This document shows, in pieces, positions 7,692-17,100 of a stretch of 64,000 nt of DNA. The stretch is from Pilimelia terevasa. Lineage in GTDB: Bacteria > Actinomycetota > Actinomycetes > Mycobacteriales > Micromonosporaceae. The DNA lies in contig NZ_BMQC01000001.1 in NCBI RefSeq assembly GCF_014647915.1, positions 496,001 to 560,000 on the forward strand, in the 5' to 3' direction. Numbering within the stretch: position 1 is the stretch's first letter; each line of letters begins with the position of its first letter. A program made the translations under genes and the position numbers. The notes beneath the pieces were generated by a model. It had not been told where the DNA came from, did not search any database, and worked only from the letters and a program-made list of their open reading frames with translations.

Positions 7692-10271
7692 ATGGCGGGT
7701 GAGGCGGGGCTGCGCAGGGCGCTGCGGCGGGCGGCCGAGGGCCGGTCGCTCGATGTGGACGAGGCGGCGGTCCTGCTGGGCGCCCGGGGCGCCGCGCTCG
7801 ACGAGCTCGCGGCGGCGGCCGGCGCGGTCCGGGACGCCGGCCTCGCCGCCGCGGGCCGGCCGGGGGTCGTCACCTACTCCCGCAAGGTGTTCGTGCCGCT
7901 GACCCGCCTGTGCCGGGACCGCTGCCACTACTGCACGTTCGCCACGGTGCCGCACCGCCTGCCGGCGCCGTACCTCGAACGCGACGAGGTACTGGCCATC
8001 GCCCGGGCGGGCGCCGCGGTCGGCGCGAAGGAGGCGCTGTTCACCCTCGGCGACCGGCCGGAGGCGCGCTGGCCGGCCGCGGGGGAGTGGCTGGCGGCGC
8101 GGGGGTACGCCTCCACACTCGACTACCTGCGGGCGTGCGCGATCGCGGTACTGGAGGAGACCGGGCTGCTGCCGCACCTGAACCCGGGCGTACTGAGCTG
8201 GTCCGAGCTGCACCGGCTGCGCCCGGTGGCGCCCAGCATGGGGATGATGCTGGAGACGACGGCGTCCCGGCTGTACACCGAGCCCGGCGGCCCGCACCAC
8301 GGGTCCCCGGACAAGGACCCGGCCGTCCGGCTGCGGGTGCTGGAGGACGCCGGCCGGGTCGGGGTGCCGTTCACCACGGGCATCCTGGTCGGCATCGGCG
8401 AGACCGCGGCCGAGCGGGCCGAGTCGCTGTTCGCCGTCCGGGCGGTGGCCCGGCGGTACGGGCACGTCCAGGAGGTGATCATCCAGAACTTCCGCGCCAA
8501 GCCGGACACCGCGATGCGCGCGGCCCCCGACGCCGGGCTGGCGGCGCTGGCCGCGACGGTGGCCGTGGCGCGGCTGGTCCTGGGTCCGCGCGCGCGCATC
8601 CAGGCGCCGCCCAACCTCGTCAACGGCGCGTACGGGCTGCTGCTGCGGGCCGGCATCGACGACTGGGGCGGCGTCTCGCCGGTCACGCCGGACCACGTCA
8701 ACCCCGAGCGGCCCTGGCCCGCCATCGACGTGCTGGCGGCGCGGACCGCGGCGGCCGGGTTCGCGCTGCGCGAGCGCCTCACGCTGTACCCGGAGTTCGT
8801 GGCCGCACCCGACGGCTGGCTGGACCCGCGCCTGCTGCCGCACGTGCGCGCCCTCGCCGCGCCGTCGGGCCTGGCCGACCCCGACGCCCGCCCGGTCGGC
8901 CTGCCCTGGCAGGAGCCAGAGGCCACCCCGACTGCCACCCGCGCCGGGGCCGGCGCCCCCCCGCGCCCCGCCCCGGACCCCCGCCGGCCGAACCGCCCGC
9001 CCGACCCCGCCCGCAGGTCCGACCAGGACGGGACGCCCGACCCGGACGGGGTGCCCGACCCGGACCGCGGGCGGGGGCCGGGCCGGCTGCGTGGTCCCGG
9101 GCGGGGGCTGCCGGCCGACGTCGCCGCCGGGCTGCGGCTGGCCGCCGAGGACCCGGCCCGGCTGCTCCTGCCGCAGTACGCCGACGCCGCCCTCGCGCTC
9201 CTGCACGCCGACGGGCCGGCCCTGGACGCGCTGGCCGCCGCGGCCGACGACGTGCGCCGCGACGCGGTCGGCGACGTGGTGACCTACGTGGTCAACCGCA
9301 ACATCAACTTTTCGAACATCTGCTACGTGGGCTGCCGGTTCTGTGCGTTCGCCCAGCGCGAGCGGGACGCCGACGCGTACCGGCTGACGGTGGAGGAGGT
9401 CGCCCGGCGGGCCGTCGAGGCGCGCGCCGCCGGGGCGACCGAGGTCTGCCTGCAGGGCGGGATCGACCCCAAGCTGCCGGTGACGGTGTACCCGGACATG
9501 GTCCGCGCGATCAAGGCGGCCGTGCCCGGGATGCACGTGCACGCGTACTCGCCGATGGAGATCGTGACGGCCGCCGCGAAGGCCGGCGTCCCCGTCCGGG
9601 ACTGGCTGGTCCGGCTGCGCGAGGCCGGCCTGGACACCATCCCGGGTACGGCGGCGGAGATCCTCGACGACGAGGTCCGCTGGGTGCTGACCAAGGGCAA
9701 GCTGCCGGCGGCCACCTGGGTCGAGGTGGTGACGACGGCGCACGAGCTGGGGCTGCGCTCGACGTCCACGATGATGTACGGCCACGTCGACCATCCCCGG
9801 CACTGGCTGACGCACTTCCGCGTACTCGCCGAAATCCAGGACGCCACGGGCGGCTTCACCGAGTTCGTGCCGCTGCCCTTCGTCCACACCCAGTCGCCGA
9901 TCTACCTCGCCGGGGTCGCGCGGCCGGGCGCGACGTGGCGGGAGAGCCGCGCGGTGCACGCGATGGCCCGGCTGCTGCTGCACGGCCGTATCCGGCACGT
10001 CCAGGCGTCATGGGTCAAACTGGGGGACGACGCCACCGTCGCGCTGCTGCGCGGGGGCGTCGACGATGTCGGCGGGACGTTGATGGAGGAGAGCATTTCC
10101 CGGATGGCGGGTGCCGCGCACGGATCCGCGCGGTCGGCGGCCGACCTGCGCACGCTCGCCCACCGTGCAGGGTTTACGGTCAGGCAGCGTACGACGACGT
10201 ACGGTGATGCGGAAGACCTGGATCGGACCTTTCCCTCCCGCGAGGATTTTTCCGGGGTGACTCGCGGGTAG
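7692..10271 (+). CDS. fbiC: FO synthase (CofG/CofH fusion)
   Basis: An 859-residue bifunctional radical SAM enzyme that makes 7,8-didemethyl-8-hydroxy-5-deazariboflavin, the F420 chromophore, from a ribityl-uracil and tyrosine. The N-terminal CofG-like half has C74-x3-C78-x2-C81 (CRDRCHYC); the C-terminal CofH-like half has C544-x3-C548-x2-C551 (CYVGCRFC) and motifs such as LQGGIDP and HVHAYSPME. Both [4Fe-4S] sites look intact. A Pro/Asp/Arg-rich linker of about 60 residues joins the halves and looks low-complexity. It lies upstream of whiB, in the neighbourhood where F420 genes occur in mycobacteria. ATG 7692 is chosen from the -10 position. Confidence 0.95.
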   Translation: MAGEAGLRRALRRAAEGRSLDVDEAAVLLGARGAALDELAAAAGAVRDAGLAAAGRPGVVTYSRKVFVPLTRLCRDRCHYCTFATVPHRLPAPYLERDEVLAIARAGAAVGAKEALFTLGDRPEARWPAAGEWLAARGYASTLDYLRACAIAVLEETGLLPHLNPGVLSWSELHRLRPVAPSMGMMLETTASRLYTEPGGPHHGSPDKDPAVRLRVLEDAGRVGVPFTTGILVGIGETAAERAESLFAVRAVARRYGHVQEVIIQNFRAKPDTAMRAAPDAGLAALAATVAVARLVLGPRARIQAPPNLVNGAYGLLLRAGIDDWGGVSPVTPDHVNPERPWPAIDVLAARTAAAGFALRERLTLYPEFVAAPDGWLDPRLLPHVRALAAPSGLADPDARPVGLPWQEPEATPTATRAGAGAPPRPAPDPRRPNRPPDPARRSDQDGTPDPDGVPDPDRGRGPGRLRGPGRGLPADVAAGLRLAAEDPARLLLPQYADAALALLHADGPALDALAAAADDVRRDAVGDVVTYVVNRNINFSNICYVGCRFCAFAQRERDADAYRLTVEEVARRAVEARAAGATEVCLQGGIDPKLPVTVYPDMVRAIKAAVPGMHVHAYSPMEIVTAAAKAGVPVRDWLVRLREAGLDTIPGTAAEILDDEVRWVLTKGKLPAATWVEVVTTAHELGLRSTSTMMYGHVDHPRHWLTHFRVLAEIQDATGGFTEFVPLPFVHTQSPIYLAGVARPGATWRESRAVHAMARLLLHGRIRHVQASWVKLGDDATVALLRGGVDDVGGTLMEESISRMAGAAHGSARSAADLRTLAHRAGFTVRQRTTTYGDAEDLDRTFPSREDFSGVTRG

Positions 10272-10351
10272 AGGCGTTACCCAACGCCGGTTCGGTCGAT
10301 AGGCAGCGGTGAGGGAGCACTCAGGCGGTCACCTTATTTATCAGGTTCCGC

Positions 10352-10381
10352 TTGACGACGCACGTATTACACGCGTGTAAT
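10352..10381 (+). promoter_or_regulatory. whiB promoter with 16-bp palindromic operator
   Basis: TTGACG (10352-10357) and TGTAAT (10376-10381) are separated by 18 nt, close to the sigma-70-type consensus. The -10 is the right end of a perfect 16-bp palindrome, ATTACACGCGTGTAAT (10366-10381). Its half-sites, TTACAC and GTGTAA, match the published BldD half-sites TNACNC / GNGTNA, but with two central bases rather than one. A repressor bound here would block the -10. The identity of the regulator is inference. Confidence 0.6.
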
Positions 10382-10524
10382 TTCCTCGGGGCTGCTGTAG
10401 TGCGGGCGTGGGGTCCGGGGGGCACGGAGCGGGCGACCACCGGCTGGACCTGCGGCGGGGTGGTGCCGGCACCGGGGACGGGCGTCACGTCGATCGCCAT
10501 CGGCAGAGCGGAATGTGGGGGATT

Positions 10525-10548
10525 TGCACCGGTTTAACCGCTGGTGCA
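10525..10548 (+). promoter_or_regulatory. Small hairpin before the whiB ribosome-binding site
   Basis: TGCACC (10525-10530) and GGTGCA (10543-10548) pair around a 12-nt loop just upstream of the Shine-Dalgarno. It may influence translation initiation; there is no direct evidence. Confidence 0.25.
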
Positions 10549-10566
10549 CCAGAAGGGGGCATGCTG

Positions 10567-10824
10567 ATGGAGGGCCGTCCAGTCGTCGCCGATCTGCTCG
10601 GCGACGCGCCGGAATGGCAGGAGCGCGCACTGTGCTCCCAGACCGACCCGGAGGCATTCTTCCCGGAGAAGGGCGGGTCGACGCGCGAGGCGAAGCGGAT
10701 CTGCTCGCGCTGCGAGGTCCGCAACGACTGCCTGGAGTACGCGCTCGGGCACGACGAGCGGTTCGGCATCTGGGGCGGGCTCAGCGAGCGGGAGCGGCGC
10801 AAGCTCAAGCGCCGCGTCGCGTAG
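10567..10824 (+). CDS. whiB: WhiB-family Fe-S transcription factor (WhiB/WhmD/WhiB2 type)
   Basis: An 85-residue protein with the four cluster cysteines in the order C...C-x2-C-x5-C (ALCSQTDPEAFFPEK, then ICSRCEVRNDC), the family tryptophan turn FGIWGGLSERERRKLKRR and a basic C-terminus. It closely resembles streptomycete WhiB and mycobacterial WhiB2/WhmD, which work with WhiA to switch aerial hyphae or cells to septation. ATG 10567 lies 7 nt after the GGGGG Shine-Dalgarno; ATG 10561 is too close to it. The long regulated leader and palindromic promoter fit a developmental gene. It converges on the metallopeptidase-fold gene, as in the whiB2 neighbourhood of mycobacteria. Confidence 0.93.
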   Translation: MEGRPVVADLLGDAPEWQERALCSQTDPEAFFPEKGGSTREAKRICSRCEVRNDCLEYALGHDERFGIWGGLSERERRKLKRRVA

Positions 10825-10866
10825 CCGGCGGGCGGCCGACGGGGGCTGGCCGCCGCGGGCGGCTAC
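10821..10866. terminator. Nested bidirectional hairpin between whiB and the metallopeptidase gene
   Basis: GTAGCCG (10821-10827) pairs with CGGCTAC (10860-10866), enclosing GGCGGCC (10831-10837) and GGCCGCC (10848-10854). The stop codons of both convergent genes lie in the outer arms, so a single structure ends both transcripts. Confidence 0.55.
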
Positions 10867-11438
10867 TCCAACTCGTCGGGGTCGACGCCGAGGAGGTTGG
10901 CGAGCTGTTCGAGCACCACGTCGTGGATGAGGTCGGCCAGGTCCTCGCGGTCGGCCGCCCGGAACTCCAGGGGCCGGCGGTACAGGATGATCCGCGGGGG
11001 CATCGGCTGCCGGCCCGGCCGGCCGGGCAGCAGGCGGGCGAGGGGGACCTCGCCGTCCTCCAGGACGTCGGAGTCGTAGATGTTCAGCTCCGGCGGCACG
11101 TCCTCGACCGCGAACTCGACCGCCGTCAGCTCGCGGCCGTGCCGGCGTTCGAGGGACTCCACGGCGTCCAGGACCAGGTCGTCGAAGACCTCGGCGCGGG
11201 TGCGGGCCGACGGTACCGTCGCCGGCACGAGCCGGCCGCGCAGGCCGCGGCCGTGCCGGTCCCGGCGCCGGCGCGCGCCGCCGCGGCCGGAGCCCGGGCG
11301 CGTGCCGCCGCCGGGACCGCCGTCCGGGCCGGCGCCGCCGTCCCTGGCCGCGCCGGTGTCCCGGGCGGCGCCGCCGTCTCCGGGCGCGCTGTTGTCTCTG
11401 GCCGCGCTGCGCCGCGACTCGGCGTCGGACATGCTCAC
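10863..11438 (-). CDS. Metallopeptidase-family fold protein lacking the HExxH zinc motif (Rv3259-like)
   Basis: A 191-residue protein. The first ~70 residues are a low-complexity Gly/Ala/Arg region; residues ~78-191 match the small zincin-like family found beside whiB2 (VEFAVEDVPPELNIYDSD, then RIILYRRPLEFRAADREDLADLIHDVVLEQLANLLGVD). In catalytic relatives the last segment carries H-E-x-x-H; here the aligned stretch reads LEQLANLL, so both zinc histidines are absent and peptidase activity is unlikely. The start is ATG 11438 or 11432. It is convergent with whiB and divergent from the DUF3499 gene. Confidence 0.75.
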   Translation of the reverse strand: MSMSDAESRRSAARDNSAPGDGGAARDTGAARDGGAGPDGGPGGGTRPGSGRGGARRRRDRHGRGLRGRLVPATVPSARTRAEVFDDLVLDAVESLERRHGRELTAVEFAVEDVPPELNIYDSDVLEDGEVPLARLLPGRPGRQPMPPRIILYRRPLEFRAADREDLADLIHDVVLEQLANLLGVDPDELE

Positions 11439-11627
11439 CCGGCCAGGCTAATCCACCCGCCCGCCGAACCGGCCGCGGCCCGATCCCGGGCATAGAGCGG
11501 CGAAACCGGCCTTACCTGTCCGAAAACTCCGCGATCGCGGCCGGGCGCGGCGACACCGGTGTTGTCGACCGTGTCGCAGGGCCGGCGTGTCGCGCCCGAA
11601 CGGGACGCCGGGGCCCGGGCGGGACGA

Positions 11628-11633
11628 TAACGT
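11628..11633 (+). promoter_or_regulatory. -10 hexamer TAACGT of the DUF3499 gene
   Basis: TAACGT ends 7 nt before GTG 11641, supporting that start and a leaderless transcript. Confidence 0.5.
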
Positions 11634-11640
11634 GCCCGCC

Positions 11641-11994
11641 GTGAGGTCACCACGACGCTGCTCCCGAAACGGCTGTCCGCGGCAGGCCGTCGCGACGTTG
11701 ACCTACGTCTACGCGGAGTCCACCGCGGTGGTCGGCCCGCTGGCGGCCTACCCCGAGCCGCACACCTACGACCTGTGCGAGCTGCACGCCCGCAACCTGA
11801 CCGCCCCGCGCGGCTGGGACCTGGTCCGGCACGAGGGCGAGTTCGAGCCGCCGCCGCCCACCACCGACGACCTGGTCGCGCTGGCCGAGGCGGTCCGCGA
11901 GGCCGGCCGGCCGGTCCCGCGCCAGGACGACGCCCCGCCCGACGGGCCGCACACCGGCCGCCGCGGCCACCTGCGCGTCATCCCGCCCGCCTAG
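11641..11994 (+). CDS. DUF3499 family protein
   Basis: A 117-residue protein conserved beside whiB and manB in actinobacteria (Rv3258c-type). It has a zinc-ribbon-like arrangement, CSRNGC near the N-terminus and CELHA at about residue 46, between which lies the conserved core TLTYVYAESTAVVGPL. The C-terminal third is acidic and Pro-rich. Function unknown. GTG 11641 is chosen because of the -10 at 11628; a start at 11632 or 11587 would place the -10 inside the ORF. It converges on the SUKH-3 fusion gene, 23 bp away. Confidence 0.85.
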   Translation: MRSPRRCSRNGCPRQAVATLTYVYAESTAVVGPLAAYPEPHTYDLCELHARNLTAPRGWDLVRHEGEFEPPPPTTDDLVALAEAVREAGRPVPRQDDAPPDGPHTGRRGHLRVIPPA

Positions 11995-12017
11995 CGCCAC
12001 CCCGGGCGCCGCCGCGG

Positions 12018-13262
12018 TCAGGGGTCCGGGGTCCAGCCGCCGTCGTCGCGCACCCGCGCCGCGGGCGGGCCGCTGCCCAGCAGCGTGCCGAGCGCCGCGT
12101 CGAGCGTGCCGCCGAGGAACCACTCGCCACCCTGGTCGAGCGCGAAGACCCGGCCCGCGTCGTCGATGGCCAGCAGCGCCTCCCCGGCTCCCTCCACCCC
12201 GAGCGGGAACAGCCGCGCCCCGACCGCGGCGGCGGTCTCGGCCAGGATGTCGGCGGTGTGCGCCGCCGCGAGCGGGTCGACGTGCAGCGGCCGTACCCAG
12301 TGCCGCGTTCCCGCGTGGGCCGCGCGGGTGCGCAGGTCGGCGAACTCGGCCAGCGCCCGGACCGCGGCCGGGAACGCCGCGTGCCGGTACTCCTGGCCGA
12401 CGACCGCGCAGACCTCGCCCACCAGCCGCTCGGCGCGCGCGTAGTGCGGCTCCCGCCCCGGCGCCCAGCCCGCCCCGGCCAGCGCCGCGGCGACCGGGGG
12501 CGGGAACCGGTCGCCCGGCAGGCCGCCGGCCGGCGCGTCGGCGGGGGCGCGGTCCGCCGGTCGGGTCCAGGGCAGGACGCCGAAGTGGACCAGCGCCCGC
12601 CCGCAGGTCGCGCAGGGCGCCGCCGCGGTACCCCCGGCCGGGTCGCCGGCCTCCCGGACGTGGAACAGCTCCAGGTGCGCCTCCGCCAGCAGCTCCCGGG
12701 CGTCCGCCTCGGTCAGCGGGCCGTCGTCGGCCCGGCCGTCGTCGGCGCGGTGCAGCAGGTCCGACAGGACGATCAGCTCGGCGTGCCGGTCGGCGCCGCG
12801 GACCCGCTCGCCCGCCGGCAGCTCGCGCAGGTACGCCCGGACCAGCGGGTGGTGCTGCAGGTGCTGGTCGCCCTTGGCGCCGAGCGCGTGGTGCTGCTGG
12901 TAACGGACCGTCAGGTGGGCGGCCACCGTCGGCGTCGGCCGGCGCAGGGCGCCGTGCCGCAGGGCCACGGCGGGGTCGACGGTCGAGGTCGCGCCGACCA
13001 GGTCGGGGCGGCGGCGCCGGTACAGGTCCTTGACGACGGCCGAGGGCAGGCTCGGCCAGGTCGAGGTGCGGCCGGTCTCCTTGTCGATCACGGTGGTGAC
13101 GCTGTCGCCGGTGCGGGGCAGCCGGTCGCTGGGTTCGCGGGTCCACACGACGTACCCCACGTCGAACTCGGACACCATCGGCGTGCGCGGGTACCCCCGG
13201 CGCAGCGACTCGCGGCGGGCCCAGGTCGACGCGATCCGCTCGACCTCCTGGAGGCTGATCAC
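12018..13262 (-). CDS. Imm35-like / YwqJ-type deaminase / SUKH-3 fusion protein
   Basis: A 414-residue cytoplasmic protein with no signal peptide. Residues ~1-90 resemble an Imm35/YrhB-type immunity domain (SEFDVGYVVWTREP, then TVIDKETGRTSTWPSLP). Residues ~135-230 carry the deaminase signature H160-A-E162 and P216-C217-x2-C220, as in YwqJ-type nucleic-acid or nucleotide deaminases of polymorphic toxins. Residues ~255-398 match SUKH-3 immunity proteins (LAAAHTADILAETAAAVGAR, then LLAIDDAGRVFALDQGGEWF). The zinc and proton-relay residues look intact. It is divergent from the WXG/toxin operon, 173 bp away, and may provide immunity to it. ATG 13262 has GGAGGAG upstream. Domain calls are from memory of family patterns. 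Confidence 0.75.
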   Translation of the reverse strand: MISLQEVERIASTWARRESLRRGYPRTPMVSEFDVGYVVWTREPSDRLPRTGDSVTTVIDKETGRTSTWPSLPSAVVKDLYRRRRPDLVGATSTVDPAVALRHGALRRPTPTVAAHLTVRYQQHHALGAKGDQHLQHHPLVRAYLRELPAGERVRGADRHAELIVLSDLLHRADDGRADDGPLTEADARELLAEAHLELFHVREAGDPAGGTAAAPCATCGRALVHFGVLPWTRPADRAPADAPAGGLPGDRFPPPVAAALAGAGWAPGREPHYARAERLVGEVCAVVGQEYRHAAFPAAVRALAEFADLRTRAAHAGTRHWVRPLHVDPLAAAHTADILAETAAAVGARLFPLGVEGAGEALLAIDDAGRVFALDQGGEWFLGGTLDAALGTLLGSGPPAARVRDDGGWTPDP

Positions 13263-13360
13263 TGTGGACTCCTCCCGCCGTCGTCACCGCGCTTTCCTGA
13301 ACCTACCGGACCCTCGCCGGTGCCCCGCGCGGCCGGTAAGGTCCTCGCGGGGCGACGAGG

Positions 13361-13440
13361 CCCCCCGGGGAACCGGTGCGGGGCGGAGGAACCCGGTGCG
13401 GGGCGCGGAAACCCGGTGAGAGGCGGAGGAGACCGGTGAG
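13361..13440 (+). repeat. Four tandem 20-bp units before the YbaB-like gene
   Basis: Four consecutive 20-bp units (13361, 13381, 13401, 13421) end in CCGGTGCG, CCGGTGCG, CCGGTGAG and CCGGTGAG. The last GTG is the start codon and the GGAGGAG of the last unit its Shine-Dalgarno, so the duplicated units carry copies of a start region. A 20-bp period places the GTGs in different frames. Confidence 0.7.
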
Positions 13441-13861
13441 AAGCAGCGGTGGTCGTGACGCCGACCGGGCTCTGGCGGCGCGCGTCGACGGTACGTACGC
13501 GCGTTTCCAGCGGATCCGGGAGGGCGCCGAGGCGCTGCGGCGGGAGCTGTCCTCGCTGCGGGTGAGCGTCAGCTCGCCGGACGCCTGCGTCCGGGCCACC
13601 GTGGACGCCCGCGGCCGGCTGGTCGACCTCCACCTCGACGGCTCCCGCTGCGTCGGCATCGACCCCGCGATCCTCGCCCGGCTGATCACCGCGACCGTCG
13701 GCGAGGCCGCCGCGCAGGCCACGGCGCAGGTCCGCAGCCACGTCGCCGCGCAACTGCCCGAGTCCCCGGCCGCCCCGGACCTGCTGGCCGACGGCGACGC
13801 CTCGGGTCTGCTGGGCCGGTACGCCCCCGGGGGCCCCCACTCCGCGGGGGGCCGGCCGTGA
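13436..13861 (+). CDS. YbaB/EbfC-like nucleoid-associated family protein
   Basis: A 141-residue protein with a helical N-terminus (YARFQRIREGAEALRRELSSLR) and the YbaB-type beta-hairpin pattern (SVSSPDACVRATVDARGRLVDLHLD, then DPAILARLITATVGEAAAQAT). In actinobacteria such paralogues are often found next to WXG100-like genes in secretion or toxin operons. GTG 13436 is preceded by GGAGGAG 6 nt upstream. Its stop overlaps the GTG of the next gene (GTGA), so the three genes of the operon are translationally coupled. Whether it binds DNA or acts as a secretion partner is unknown. Confidence 0.72.
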   Translation: MRSSGGRDADRALAARVDGTYARFQRIREGAEALRRELSSLRVSVSSPDACVRATVDARGRLVDLHLDGSRCVGIDPAILARLITATVGEAAAQATAQVRSHVAAQLPESPAAPDLLADGDASGLLGRYAPGGPHSAGGRP

Positions 13862-14190
13862 TCCAGGGGGTGCGCGTCGACCCGCCCGCCGCGCGCGCCG
13901 CCGCCGCCGACCTGGTGGAGGTCGGCCACCGCTGGCGGCAGCTACGCGAGCGGGAGGCGGTCGCGGTCGCCGCCGACCGGCCGGCCTGGCGGGAGCCGGC
14001 GACGGCCGAGTTCGACGCGCGGTACGGCGACGCGCAGGAGCGCCTGCTCGCCCGCTGGGAGCAGGTCGCCGCCGAGCTGGTCGCCCTGGGCGACGCCGCC
14101 GCGCGGGCCGCGGAGACCGCCGCCCGCGCCGACGACTCCGGCGCGCTGCGGCTGCGGCGGGGGCTGCCGCAGGTCCGGGAGGAGCCGTGA
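13858..14190 (+). CDS. WXG100-like small helical protein
   Basis: A 110-residue all-helical protein with a WxE-type turn (DRPAWREPATAEFDARYGDAQERLLARWEQVAAELVAL) where EsxA-like proteins have W-x-G. It is of WXG100 length and charged. Such proteins are partners or substrates of type VII secretion. GTG 13858 overlaps the upstream stop by 4 nt, and its own TGA overlaps the GTG at 14187. It sits directly before a large protein whose head is also WXG100-like, so a heterodimer or chaperone role is plausible. Confidence 0.68.
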   Translation: MIQGVRVDPPAARAAAADLVEVGHRWRQLREREAVAVAADRPAWREPATAEFDARYGDAQERLLARWEQVAAELVALGDAAARAAETAARADDSGALRLRRGLPQVREEP

Positions 14191-17100
14191 CCGGACTGCC
14201 GAGCCCGCTGGCGGATCCGCGGGAGTGGCCCTGGGGCGGTCCACCGTGGATCTCCGACGCGGTGGCCGCCGCGGCTGCCGGCTGGCCGGAGGTGGACGAG
14301 CGGCGGCTGTTCGCGCTGTCCGACCAGTGGCTGGGGCTGGCGATGGCGCTGCACGCCCCCCGCGTGGACGCGCTCGCGGCCGGCGGCCGGCTGCTGGAGG
14401 TCATGGGGGCGGGCCCGGCGGCCAACAGCGCCCGCGCCGCGTGGGCCCGGCTGACCGAGGGTGAGCCGGGCGCGCTGGACTCGGTACCGGAGGCGGCGCG
14501 CCAGCTCGGCGTCTGGGCCGAGCGGGCCGGCACCGCGGTGGAGGCGGCCAAGCTGACCGCCTGGGCGCTGCTCGCCGACCTCGCCGCCGACCTCGCCGTC
14601 GTGGACCTGGCGAGCGCGCTGACCGACGGCGCGGTCGCGCCGGTGGCGGAGGTGCTGGTCGGAGCGGTCCGCGAACGGGTCGACGCGGTGGTGCACGACC
14701 TGGCGGGGACGCTCGGCCGGACCGTCCCGGACGGTGCCGGCGACAGTGGTGCCGGCGACAGCCCCGACGGCAGCGGCGCGGCGTTCCGGGGTCCGGCGCG
14801 CCCCGGGGCGGCGGCCCCCGCCGAGGTTTCCGGCGTGGCGCCGGCCGGGCGCGGGCCGGCGGGGGCGTCCGGTCGCGCGCCGGTGGCGGCGGCGGAGCCG
14901 CGGCCCCTGTCCACGGCGAGCCGGCCGGTGATCCCGGCCCCGCGCACGCCGGTGCCGGACCACGCGCCGTGGCCCGCCCCGCCCACGCCCCGCCCGCCGG
15001 ACGCCGCGGGTCCGGCGCGGAGCACCGGCGCCGCGGCCCGCACGGTCCCGACGGGCGCGGACCGGCCCGCCGATCAGGATCCGACCGGCCGCCCCGAAGC
15101 GGCAGCCGGGGCCACCGCCGAACGGCCCGCGGCGCCACCCGCCCCGCCCGCGGCGCCGTCCACCGCACCGGGCACACCGCCCGCGTCTGCCGCACCGCCC
15201 GTGCCGGCCGCACCGCCCGTGCCGGCCGCACCGCCCATGCCGGCCGCACCGTCCGCGCCGGCCGTGACCTCGACGGGCGGGACCTCGGCAGATCCGCCCG
15301 CCGTACCGGCCGCGCCGGCAGGGGCCGGTCCACGCGCGGCGCCCTCCGCTCCGCCCGCAGCACCTTCCGCTCCGCCCGTGGCGCCTTCCACTCCTGCCGT
15401 GGCGCCTTCCGCTCCTGCCGTGACGGCGTCGGGCGGGCTGGGCACCTCGCCCGCGTCGCCAGCCGCCCGGCCCGCGGCGGCGAGCCGGGCGCCCGCCGGC
15501 GACGCCGTCCGGGAGGCCGGTGACGCCGGAACCGACATCGGCGGCACCGGCGACGCCGACATCGGCGCCGGCGTAGGCAGCGGCAGCGGTGTCGACAGCG
15601 GCGGCGGTGTCCACAGCGGAGGCGGTGTCGGCAGCGACGCCAGCGGCGGCAACAGCGGCGTCAGCGGTGGCGCCGTCAGCGGCAGCGACGGCGACGCGTC
15701 GGGACCGGTCGCTCCCGGCGACGGCCCGCCCGCCGCGGCCGCCCCCGCGCCGGCACCGCGGGCCGGGAGCGGCCCCGGCCCGGCCGCGGCCCCGGAGACT
15801 GCCGGCGCGCCCCCTGCCGGCGGGGGAGCGGGTACGCCGCCGTCCCGCCGGTGGCGGGGCACGCCGCTGGCCGTGGACGACGACGACTCGGCCGTCAGCC
15901 GGACCCGCCGGTACGACGCCCCGGGCGGGCACCGCCGCCCGCCGGCCGCGCAGCAGCTAGCCGTCGAACTGGCCATCCCCCGGCAGGCGCACGGCGGCGC
16001 GCCGCGGATGACCGACCCGCGGGCCGCCGAGTACCTGCACCTGATCAACCCCGGCGGCGCCGCGCACGACCCCGGCCGCGCCGCCAACGCGGTCGACTGC
16101 GCCCTGGCGTTCTTCGAGACCTGGGCGCGGGGCCGCCCCCGCGTCGCGGCCCCGCGCACCCCCGACGGGTACCGGGGCGGCGACCCCGTCCGCGGCGGCG
16201 GGGTGTCCGACGACGGCGTGGCCCGGATCGCCGAGGTGACCGGCGGGGCTTTCCAGAACCTCTGCCCCCGCGTCGGGCAGGCCGAGGTGGCCGCGGCTCA
16301 GCGTGCCGTCAACCACGCCCTGCGCAACCTCCACGCGCACCTGCGGGCCGTCGGCCCGGGCGCGTTCGCGTTCCTCGTACACGGCTGGGAGGGCGGCAAC
16401 GCGCACGTCTGGACGGCGGTCAACCAGGACGGCGCCGTCCTGTTCGTCGACGCGCTGACCGGCCAGGTCGCCGAGGACGCGCCGCTGTACGGGCACTACG
16501 GGCGCCCGTACGACGGCAACGTCACGGCCCTGGACGCGCTGGTGCTCGGACCCGACGGCGAACCCCGCCCGCTGCCGCGGCACCCGGCGGGCCTGTGGGG
16601 GGTGGCCGCCGGCCACGACCGGCCGGCGCGCGCCGACGCCGCCCCGGCGCCGACGCCCGCGACCGGCTGGGCCGCGCCGGCCCGGCCGCCGGAGCCGGAC
16701 CTGGACCTGTTGATGCTGGACGCCCCCGAGCTGGCGGCGGCGATCGCCGCGGGCCCCGGGGTCCGGGACGCGCTGCGGGCGGAGTCCTCCGCCGTGGCGA
16801 TGCTCTGGTGCGTGCGCGGCGAGCTGGCCGCCGGGGAGTGTGTGGCGAGCTGGCCGCCGGCCGCCGAGGCGGTGCAGCCGGACTTCGACCCCGCCCGGCG
16901 GCATGACCCGGCGTACGTGGCGGAATACCTGGACCGGGCCTACGCGGCCGCGGCGGCCGCCCGGCCCGCGCTGGCCGCCCTGGCCGCGCGGGTCGGCGCC
17001 GCGCCGGCCCGGGTGCGGCCCGCCGCCGCGCCGGACCGGGCGACGGCGGCGGCGCGGGTGCGGGGCTGGCACGGCGACGCGGCCCGGCTGGTCGACCTGG

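Larger units (their letters stand above)
10272..10560 (+). promoter_or_regulatory. Long 5' region of whiB
   Basis: This ~290-bp gene-free stretch holds a promoter-operator (10352-10381), then a ~150-nt GC-rich leader, a small hairpin (10525-10548) and the Shine-Dalgarno (GGGGG at 10555-10559). No supported ORF is present. Confidence 0.5.

Noticed and set aside
13686..15932. 748-codon open frame antisense to the toxin operon
   Set aside because: Arg/Gly-rich shadow of the repetitive linker and its neighbours.
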